Of a stretch of DNA of 64,000 bases, positions 44,217 through 52,924 are shown piece after piece. Position 1 is the stretch's first letter, and the number at the start of each line of letters is the position of its first letter. This DNA comes from Metarhizium brunneum (lineage: Eukaryota > Ascomycota > Sordariomycetes > Hypocreales > Clavicipitaceae), in the NCBI RefSeq assembly GCF_013426205.1, contig NC_089428.1, forward strand, positions 2,604,001 through 2,668,000, written 5' to 3'. A model generated the notes under the pieces. That model did not search any database. It was not told the DNA's origin and worked only from the letters and a program-made list of their open reading frames with translations. The position numbers and the translations under genes are program-made.

Positions 44217-44966
44217 CTGGTAGCGACTACTTCATTGTTCCTACTGCGTTCGGCCCAATCATGTAGCTACTGCAGGTACCAGCAATAAGGCGACTAGAGC
44301 TACCACCAACCGTTAATCGGGCATCTAGTGGGGGCAAGGTTACCACTAACTTGCAGACCTCCGCTACCAGCACCTACAACTTCCCGCCCGATGGGTGCCA
44401 GTAATCTTCGTCGCTCAGGTACTGGTATGACGGCGCTACCAGCAGGCCAGCGGTACAGGTTGCTAGTATTCTCTGCCTACCAGTAACCCAGACGGGCAGG
44501 ATGATGGTAACTGCGGTGTACCAGTAGCGATTTGTTACAGATACCAGCAACAAGGCGTCTAGAGCTACCACCAACCGCTAATCGGACATCTAGTGGGGGC
44601 AAGGTTACCACTAACTTGCAGACCTCCGCTACTAGTACCTACAACTTTCCGCCCAATAGGTGCCAGTAACCAACCAGCTTTGACTGCTAGTGTGCTGGTA
44701 ACCGCTGAAGCGCTACTGCTGGTAGTCGAGAGGTACCAGTAATCGCTACGTCCTTGTTACCAGCACTTGAGCGCTACCAGCAATTACTACATGGCTGATG
44801 CAGGTAGCCATTTGTGCTGGTAGCTTGCCTATCGTCGTGACTGGTAACCCACCAATGCGCAACCTAAGGATGCTGGTAACCGCTGTGGCGCACCGTGGGA
44901 TGACTGGTAACCACACCAGTCAATTCCGGTGGGCCAGGCACCTACGGCGCCAAGTTGCTGGTAACC
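44217..44966. repeat. Array of TACCAG / CTGGTA motifs
   Basis: By my count 18 exact copies of the hexamer TACCAG or its complement CTGGTA fall in about 750 bp, where less than one would be expected by chance. Many are extended to TACCAGCAA, TACCAGTAA or GCTGGTAAC. The left half favours TACCAG and the right half CTGGTA, so the array is roughly an inverted arrangement. No coding role is apparent. Confidence 0.75.
44277..44671 (+). repeat. Direct duplication of about 130 bp, period 265 bp
   Basis: The segment 44277-44406 recurs at 44542-44671 with few changes. Shared words include CTAGAGCTACCACCAACCG, CATCTAGTGGGGGCAAGG and TTACCACTAACTTGCAGACC. The duplication lies inside the TACCAG array. Confidence 0.9.
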
Positions 44967-45746
44967 CCCGCGAACGCTTATTACTCCTCCGAAGCTTGTA
45001 ATTTGTTACAAGTCACCCCAGCTCCTAAATTCCAAAGTTTCAACATGTTGATGACACAGGAGCTAGGCCTACGGTGCATACGTGGGCTCCAGCATTTCCG
45101 TGACGGACTGGCACTGCAGGCTTGCGCGAAACCCTAGAGGAGAGGCGCGGAGGAATGTGCGATTTCGCACTAACGCATTATCTTTAGGTCCCGTTCCAGG
45201 CGCTGACTTGGTGCTCTGGACCATAGACCCACCAGGGCGTCAAAAAGATCCTTGTCGTAGTGATGTAGCAAAAAGGTACGGCCATAGCCACAGGCACCAC
45301 CATTTTGTGCTTGGCAACACAACTGGCCACAGCAAAAAAAGGGAGGGCCGGGGTCAAAAAAATCTCCTTCCCATAGTCCGGGAGGTCAGTGTGTCGTAGG
45401 GTGCTCAGGGTTCCCTATCTTTAACAAAAACACCATGACAATAACTACCCCACTCCTTTTGCAGGGCACTCTTTCGAAGGGCATTCTTTCAACACCTAGC
45501 AACAGGCAACTTCCAAAACCATTGCCCTGAACAAATATGACTGGTTCTTTCTTCATCACTACAAGCCGCATACGCTCAGTTTTTTCCTTCCTAATTTTCA
45601 TTATTATTCTGTCCTCATCGGAGTTAGAGGTAATGTATGGCGAGTCTGGCCCACTTGCAGCTCGCTGTTCGTATTAAAGTTAGGAAATGCAGAGCACCCA
45701 CAGACCGGCGCTCAGCGGCTAGCCGTCAACGTACCACCAGGGCTCG

Positions 45747-45991
45747 GGGTACATCCATCTGCTACGCAACAACCGAACAGGAACAAACCCATCTGACGGC
45801 CAAGTACCTCCATCCCAGATGGTACATCCATCTCTAAATTCCAGTACATCAAGTAAAAGGATTATGCTGTCTTCACACGCCATCCTCCGGAATTCATCCC
45901 CAAAGTCAAAGTACATCCATGAAATGAGTACATCCATCCTCGCACACATCCCAGCCAGCATAATTCATCCAAGTATACCAAGTACCTCCAA
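45747..45991 (+). repeat. Array of GTACATCCA / GTACCTCCA motifs
   Basis: Six exact GTAC(A/C)TCCA copies plus several near matches (GTACATCAA, GTACACCTT, CTACCTCCG) occur within about 250 bp, all in the same orientation. They end about 240 bp before the start codon of the 46232 gene. Confidence 0.65.
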
Positions 45992-46231
45992 GTAGAAGAG
46001 TACACCTTCCCTGCTACCTCCGCGACTTCATCTCAAAATGTCGGACTCCCTCGACGTGAAGATTATATTTAATTGCAATTTTAAATTCTAATTTCAAATC
46101 CAATGCCATTTGATTTTGGATATGGAAATGAAGTTTAGGTGGCCGCTACCTCATACTATTGTTAATATGAGCGCTACATATAATAATCGCCGTTTGTCGT
46201 TATACTTCACTGCTCAACTTGCTGTGCAAAC

Positions 46232-46924
46232 ATGGATTCTCTCGCATTACCACCAACACAAACCGGTGCCACGGCTCCTCCAGGCCAGGTCTTGTCTAAT
46301 GAACAACTCTCATTACTCAAACCACTAATTCCGGAAGAGTCATGGCGGACATTCAAAGTCCATTTTGAGGAGATTCACTTTTTCTGGGCCAAATTGCTTT
46401 TGGACACTTCGGTGACTGGCACAAACGCAACCATTCTTAACGCCCTCGCAGCTATCCGGATAGTTGATAGCATTCTTTCGGACGAAGGTCTACCGCGCTG
46501 GAAGCACCGATTCGCCTACATACGGTTGGCAAGAATTCTGGAGTCACTTGATAGAATCATCGGTCGCGAGAGACAGAAAGGACATGTTAGTGGCCGCCGC
46601 GGGCAAGGCAATTCCACCATCAAGCGCGACATGTACCTCCAGGCTGTTGAGGGAGAGTCGGGTAAAACTCTCGGTGATCTTCGCCCACGTTGGGGAAAAC
46701 GTTTAGACAAAATGACAGGCGGATCCCTATTCCTGGCGTTCGCGTATTCAGACAAGGCAGACAGCATGATGTACGTATCTACGAGCCCATGCCATCAACA
46801 TTTCTGACAGATACCATGTAGAAGAGACTTCTCTGTTAAGCACGACGTCTTGGAGAATATTTCACATCAGGCTATACAAGCCTGTCGCCAGGCCATAGGC
46901 GACAGTGGAGTATTCCCTATCTGA
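46232..46924 (+). CDS. Uncharacterised 213-residue protein
   Basis: Exons 46232-46770 and 46822-46924 join in phase across a 51-nt intron (GTACGT..ATGTAG) to 213 residues. The N-terminus is Pro/Thr-rich. From residue 25 the protein looks helical, with LLKPLIPEESWRTFKVHFEE, ILNALAAIRIVDSILSDEG and YIRLARILESLDRIIGRER. A Gly/Arg-rich stretch (HVSGRRGQGNSTIKRD) follows. I do not recognise the family. It is the gene nearest to the Captain and converges with it (tail to tail, 532 bp apart). Without splicing, the frame would end with an unrelated tail, so the two-exon model is preferred. Confidence 0.72.
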
Positions 46925-47456
46925 ATATGTGCCTAGTTATAGCTTACAAATGAACTAAATTGAGTCTCTCAAAAATTTGATCTTCTGCAGTAGCTCGAAG
47001 TTCTTTCTTCTACAATTGAATACTTGATAAGTGATGAGAGTCTTGCACCGGAATGTGGGAGTTAAAAGCTCACCATGTGTCAATATTTCCAGTTTGCACA
47101 CAGTTCCTTAGCCACGGCAAAGAAAGAGTTACTAATGCCATCTCGTACTCACTCAGTGGGAGGCCAGTCAGGGCGGTCATGCGATGTCTCAATTGCACAG
47201 GAAACCAAGTGTCAGGGGGGGAACTTGGTTATAATTGCCTGTTGGCGATGTGCGCGATTCTGAATTAACGTGCCTTAAGTTATCATGGTCATTCACTTGG
47301 CTAGTTACTCAAAATTTGTAAGGACCCGTAGCTTAGAATGACATTGTACCCCAAAATCTAGTGAAGTTCTCCTTTAGCGTGACAACGACTCTGACAGATC
47401 TTTCCTGACAGACTTTGAACTCCGATCACTGCTTTATCATACACTTCTGATGTTAA
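46925..47456. other. Spacer between convergent genes
   Basis: About 0.5 kb between two convergent 3' ends; no gene or repeat that I can support. Confidence 0.45.
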
Positions 47457-49803
47457 TCAAAATTTCCCCAGACCCTTATATCTGTTGAAGTTATTATAGC
47501 TATGAGCCGCTGTCAGGTGAGCTTGTAAGGATTGAAGTTCGTGGAACACAAGCTTCTTGTCTCGGCATCTTGGCTCAGGGCACATCACCGAGTGTTCAAC
47601 AAGCCCTTTGAGATGCCGAGATATGAGGTGATCCCTTGCTCGATAAGAGGAGCAAAACTTTTTAAACCTTTGACTTGGAGGCGCACGGTCATCCCAGAAG
47701 CACATGAAGCATTGGTTCGTCTCACATTTTGTGGGAAAGTGATCCGTCTTGATCTTCGCCCCAGACTTCACACGCCGCTGTTCCCGCTCTCTCCCAAGCA
47801 GTATCATTGCATTTGTAGTATAAATGCGATGTTTCAACTTCATTCCATCATCTAAATCGCACGTATCGGCGCATATAAGCTCCGCTAGCAGCCGGCGCTC
47901 TTCCAGATTGTAAGAAGGTTGGGGGCTCCACGTATCGGGGCCAAGGTCAAGGAGTGAACCGGCTTCATCCTCCAGTTGAGAATTTATTTCTAGGGTGCTG
48001 ATCGTGCTGAAAAACTCTTGTCGTGTTGTTGCTTTGGCCAGCTTCCGGAGATATGCTCTCGTTGATCGTACTTTATTTTCCACGGTACGATACAGCTGAT
48101 GCAGTTTTGTGCCATGCACTTCTGCTTCTCTAATGCTCCCCGACTCACGACGAACTTCTCGGCTCAGGCTATCCCGAAGCTCAATAAGTTTGACCAGCGT
48201 CGGATTTGTTCTGATGTTTTCAAGTTCAAGATGACTGGCATTGGTTGGAGCTCGCGGGTCGACGTTGCGACTCATATGACCCGCTGCTTTCAACAAAGCC
48301 TTGTTTGAAGGGCGACCAAGGAAGGCCGCGACAGTGTCACACTGGACGCGCTGGTTAATGTAGGCTTGGTAGGTGGCTGCGTTTATATGACACATGACCT
48401 GCTGAAGTTGCGCCTGCGTCGCAACGGCTAGATAAAGTTAGTTCGCGCAACAGAAACCAACGACAACATCTTACCTTCAACACCTTCTCCAGCACCGCGT
48501 CGGATGCAGTATGGATTTAAGATTTGCATAAACCCCGTAACAAGTCCCAGCCTCTGAAGGTAGTAAAGGTACGTATGATAACGGAGTGCCTCCGTGTCGG
48601 ATGTTCGGACCGTTCCGTCGCTGGTTGGCACCGCTTGTCGAAAGATGGGCTTGTTTGAGATGTCCTTTCTCCATTCAAACTCAAGTGAGCGTCTAGGGGG
48701 GCGGACTTTTATCTTGTAGAAGTCTTGAACTGTTTGAATATTTGCCTCGAAGGCTTGATCCAGAATGGCAAGAGCCAAAAGATGAAGGACGGCATCGAAT
48801 AAAAGGTCATCCACCTCGTAGAAAATGAACGTTTTCCTGCACAATCACCGTTAGGCGATAATTACGCTGCCCTCATGCTGAAATACTCACGGATTCTCTC
48901 TCCTCTCCCACCCTTTAGTATACCTAAGCGTCACTTCCATTGCTGGAAGATCTCTTCCTTCTTCCGGGTTTTTGATAAGTATCAACTTGACGTCGCCGTA
49001 TGTAATTGTCTTAAAGTCATCTTCTTTCGGGTCCCATTCCTCCGTATAGTCTTCCGATTCTGTATCTTCATCATCAATACTAAAATAGTGATCATTGATG
49101 GCTTTCCTGTTCAGCTTTTTGTACGCAAAAACCCTCGGACGCGTTGCCGTGTATGCTTGCAGAAGGATCAGAAGTGCCAGTTGTATTCGTTGGCGCTCGT
49201 CCGGAAAGACAGATGTATCGTGGACCCAGTGATGATGCTGCACTAAGTAAACGTCATCGACATCCATAACCGGCTTCTCATTAATAGATGTGTCCAGCTT
49301 GTAACGAATTGTGAGATATCCATTAATATACTGTACTAGGTGTAAGTCGAGGTCTCTGAACGGTGTCTTGCTCTCAAGGTATGCTGATCTCACATCATTG
49401 ATCTCTTCATTTGCCTGGTTGTTGAAATCAACACCAACGGATTTCCGGTAAACCTGAAAAAGGATCCTTTTATATGCGTGAACAGTGCTTCGTTTGCGTA
49501 TTCGCCGGTACGTATCCAGCATCCACTCTAAAAACGTCATAATGTCTTCTTTGGAGGCATTCTCGAGGTGACTGATGTCATTGACAGACAAGTGGCAGCA
49601 GTGCCTAATTGCATTAGAGTTTACGTTACAGAACCATGAACTGTCGCTCACCTCGTCCATTTCAACTTGACCCCGTGCATATTCACTTTGGTCGTGTCTG
49701 CATGGCGCTTTCGAATGGCACCATGCTTAGCGAGATGTTTACGCTTCGACCGATAGTATTCCGGAGGATGCTGAATGCGTGGTGATTTCCTTTTTGTGGC
49801 CAT
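47457..49803 (-). CDS. DUF3435 tyrosine recombinase (Starship Captain type)
   Basis: Complement of 49652-49803, 48891-49604, 48475-48836 and 47457-48427; introns of 47, 54 and 47 nt, every junction in phase, 732 residues, no stop or frameshift. A basic N-terminus leads into the DUF3435 core: FLEWMLDTYRRIRKRSTVHAY, KPVMDVDDVYLVQHHHWVHD, FPDERQRIQLALLILLQAYTATRP (Arg near residue 204) and EVTLRYTKG. Next come KTFIFYEVDDLLFD and YCIRRGAGEGV (Arg near 401). The end of the core, QVMCHINAATYQAYI, carries a His near 421 and the candidate nucleophilic Tyr near 426. The tail has clustered Cys/His (about 650-725), including a C2H2-like end, fitting DNA binding. Captain proteins mobilise Starships, giant cargo-carrying transposons. 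The gene appears intact. Confidence 0.93.
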
Positions 49804-50064
49804 GTTTGAGCAGTTGATAAAGTGGTTATACAGTAAACCATGTTAACGGTGGGCGCCGTGTTTCCTTCCTGCTCATATAGCCACCCAGCTACTAGATAGT
49901 TACCACATCCAGAATAAATTAAAAATAATACAAGCGCCGTGTTGTGGGCCCCCGGGCACAGCTGACGCGGGCGTGCATGGGTGGGGCCCGGCGTGGTCCG
50001 CACCGGCGCTTCGCAAATTGTCCTCCAAAAGCGGCATCCCAACTTCCAAAAAATGACACCACTA

Positions 50065-50080
50065 CCTCCATAAATGGAGG
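50065..50080. repeat. Short perfect palindrome upstream of the Captain
   Basis: CCTCCATAAATGGAGG: seven-base arms with a two-base spacer, 262 bp before the Captain start codon. It could be a protein-binding site. Its half (ACCTCCAT) also occurs in the GTAC(A/C)TCCA array at 45.7-46.0 kb. Confidence 0.5.
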
Positions 50081-50279
50081 CACATTTGCGGTGAACCTGT
50101 ACTTTTGTTGTAATTATATCATAAATTGCCTTTTAAAAAAGCAAGACGTTTTTCTGTCCTCAATTTAGCCAAGTTGCCATGTGGATATACCAATAGCATC
50201 TCCCGGCCTTATCCTTTAATGTGTTTCACATGTCTCTTACGGTATCGTGGAAAATTCCACCCGGCCATTAAATTTCAAC

Positions 50280-50520
50280 GGCATAAGCCTCCAGAAGGCC
50301 TGCTTTCAATGATAGCAGCTATCAGCACAACCGAAAAGCCTCAAACTGGCCTAAAAAGCCACCTATAAATGCTGTAGCCACAGCTCCGGAGCTTCCTAAT
50401 AACTTATAGATAACCTGTAATAGCTATAATAAGGGCCTGTTTTCCGTAGCAAGGTAACTTCAATCCAAGGACTTCGTTACTGTTCAATTCCATCCATGGC
50501 TATCAATTGTGATGCTAAAA
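50280..50520 (+). repeat. Dispersed repeat, copy 2
   Basis: Best match to copy 1 is 50395-50510 against 2035-2150, same strand. It lies 0.5-0.7 kb upstream of the Captain start. Weaker similarity extends to about 50280 (AGAAGGCCTGCTTTCAA). Confidence 0.6.
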
Positions 50521-51691
50521 GACTCTCTACCCATATTTATTAATACCGGCTGGGATTGTATTCCATAAACATCACAGTTCCTACTACATTACGGCAGTTG
50601 TAAAAGTCTGTACAATTCAATTTCCTTGCGCGTTGTCGTCTTCCTTGGGTTTAGGGCAAGGCGTATCGATTTTTCCTTTAGACAATATACCGCGACGCAG
50701 CTCAATCCGGTCAGAGTCGTTGTTCACTTTGGAGGAATTATCTGTGAGGTGTACTGAAGTGGCGCTTACAGTTATATATAACTCTCTATCTCATCACAAT
50801 AGAAGAGGCTTGTATCTCATGTCTTCGACAATGAGTCGGTGCCAGACATATGTTTACTAGAAGTGAAAAATATTCTCCCCCCAACTCTTAGCCCTCAAAA
50901 TACACTGCCGATAGCAACCTAATCTTAGTTCATGGCTTTCTGATGCTTATATATATATATAATATGTAGCTGATCATTGTTTGCCTTAATCCTACATTTT
51001 CAACTCCGCCGTGCCATCATCATCAGACGCGTACTCACCGAAGCCATTCAACACCGGGGTTTACGGACGCATGGGTGGGACATCGATCGTTTCACAAGCA
51101 ACTGCTAGTTACCGTGTCGACTAAGACATAGCACCAGCAAATTCAAGTATTATAACCTCATAGTTCTGCCAACTTGTTCTCTCATGGCTATCAATTTTCC
51201 TGCTTTCTCAGACTGTGACCCCGGACGTTTCAATCTATCAAAAAGAGAAAGTAAATGCAACCAATTTAGCATCACAGGTTATCCATGCCCCAAATATACT
51301 ATTTATAACGACTGCACACACCAAGAGGTGAGTACCACGGACGGCCATATCCAGACAGACATTTGGCACGCCAAGATCTCGGCGACGGCTGTGACGGGGC
51401 TGCGAGGACACGGTGACGGTATTGTTGAATTTGATGGGTGATAGCTGCTAAGGAAAGTTTAAAGTAGGCCACAACGTATAACTGACACCGTATATTATAA
51501 CCTGTACGGTGTACGGGACTCTTTGTGCCATATGTGTGCTTGTATTCTTGCTGGCAAATATTGGTTCAAAGACTTTAAGGAATCAGCTCGAATATAACCT
51601 GCTAGCCATCTCAGGCATCTAGCTACGGTGAGTTTCCCACGTACAACCCAAATGCCCGATTGCGGGCGATAACCCACACCATCATATCTAA

Positions 51692-52924
51692 TTACTTGGA
51701 AACAACAGGTACAAACTTCTTTTCAAAGGTGCGAGTCTTGTCGCTCACAATTCCCATTGAACCCTCTAGATATGGGACAAAACGGAATTCAGGCCTTTCA
51801 CCTTCAAGTGGTATGAGCTTGAATAAAATTGCACTCGTGTCACTTTTTTTGCTGGTAGAAAAGTTAATATTCCATCCTTGTTGGTACATCTTGCTGTACC
51901 GCAGACGCTTATTGCCTCTATTCTCCCAAGCAGATAGAAACTGCATTGCACCAAGGGGCTGTTCATTTTGCTGGAGGGCGAATACCCAGGCCTCTGGCTT
52001 TTTAGTTTGTATCGGCTTTCTGTCGCTGCTAAGGACTGGAATCCAAAAGTTGTGCATGACGAGATGGTGATTGCTATTATCCGCTTGTTGCCACTTCAAC
52101 CACTGACTGCCATCCTGATTACCGGAATCTTCAAGGCCCGGCTTGAGGAAGCGAAGGCCAGGCGGGTAGAGCTTCAATAGCGTGTTGGAAATCGTCGTTA
52201 CTTGGTCCTGGCATTCTTTATGTAGACGTTCTGCGTCAGTCTCGGCTATAAATGAAGTCAGTGAAATTGGTTCAATACAGTAATTGCGAATAATAAAAAA
52301 AGAGAGGAGACGAACTGTGCGATGTAAACAAACTTAATACAAGCCCTTGACGAAGAAGATACGTAATCGGGCCTAAATGATTGTCCATTTCTTTCACATA
52401 ATCAGACATGTGATAATAGAGGTTTTTTTCATCGTTCAACTTCGATATTGCCTGTTTATGCCAAACGTATATCGCGCCAGCATCCTGACCAGGTAAACCC
52501 ATAATCGTATTATAGATGGAGAAGGTACTATAGCGAATACCAAGGTTTTCGTCCCGAAGTGCAGAGACAAGTTCAGCATAGGCCAAATCAGTCGCATTGA
52601 TTTGTCCGCCGTTGAGTCTATTAAACAATATCAGTCATGTTATTCGTTATTGGCGTATAATAGTGCAACGTACTTCTTGAAATCATCCATAACCTCGTCC
52701 ATACGCTTTGACCAATATAGAATGCGTCTCATAGACTCTAAAATCTCGACCTTGATAGATAAATTTTCAATCTGCCGGGCTACTTCGTGTTGCCCGGCAC
52801 TAATACTCTGTAGCAGCTCAGTGGTATGTGCAGCATCATGCTGTGAAAGAGATTTCCAGGCTGCTTTCACCGCAAATGTGGCAACCCATTTGCCAACACC
52901 CACGAGTAAAGACACAGCCACCAT
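51692..52924 (-). CDS. Uncharacterised three-exon protein with hydrophobic N-terminus
   Basis: Complement of 52674-52924, 52316-52617 and 51692-52245, in phase, 368 residues. An in-frame ATG at 53041 could add 39 residues. The N-terminus MVAVSLLVGVGKWVATFAVK is an amphipathic or membrane-active helix. It is followed by a helical region (HTTELLQSISAGQHEVARQI, VEILESMRRILYW) and a second helical exon. The C-terminal part is mixed and aromatic (WLKWQQADNSNHH, SKMYQQGWNINFS, FRFVPYLEGSMG). The second donor is weak (GTTCGT), so that junction is the least certain. I do not recognise the family. The layout recalls fungal proteins with an N-terminal helical membrane or signalling domain, but I cannot name one. 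Confidence 0.65.

Larger units (their letters stand above)
43910..46231. other. Repeat-rich non-coding region
   Basis: About 2.3 kb without a supported gene. It contains an array of TACCAG/CTGGTA motifs (about 44217-44966) with an internal 130-bp direct duplication, and a second array of GTAC(A/C)TCCA motifs (about 45747-45991). Short runs resembling AGCAAAAAAAGGGAGG near 45330 lie between them. The open frames here are short and overlap the repeats. Confidence 0.6.
22896..50530 (-). mobile_element. Putative Starship-like accessory island (limits not established)
   Basis: The Captain at the right side is transcribed towards lower coordinates, the orientation expected if cargo lies to its left. 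The left side holds only accessory or unknown genes (FunK1, DUF7924, chromodomain, duplicated A/B and D genes) with much decay, while conserved-looking genes resume left of 21 kb. The coordinates given are the span of accessory genes plus the Captain leader, not proven termini. No terminal inverted repeats or target-site duplication were found by eye. The Captain may instead belong to a smaller or already degraded element. Confidence 0.35.
49804..51691. other. Upstream region of the Captain, no supported gene
   Basis: About 1.9 kb, A+T-rich. It holds the Captain promoter, a palindrome at 50065 and the second copy of a dispersed repeat (about 50280-50520). In known Starships the Captain is the first gene at the 5' end, so the element end would be expected here. 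I see no clear target-site duplication. An 85-codon frame at 51184-51441 has several Cys but no recognisable domain. Confidence 0.5.

Noticed and set aside
44217..45991. Possible CRISPR-like arrays
   Set aside because: Motifs are only 6-10 bp, spacing is irregular, orientation is mixed in the first array, and the genome is fungal.
2035..50510. Direct repeats as the two ends of one 48-kb transposon
   Set aside because: Copies are in direct, not inverted, orientation, are internally diverged, and would enclose several conserved-looking chromosomal genes. A dispersed repeat explains them more simply.
51184..51441. 85-codon frame with several cysteines
   Set aside because: No signal peptide, too few paired Cys for a secreted effector call, no clear promoter or family; left as uncertain open frame.
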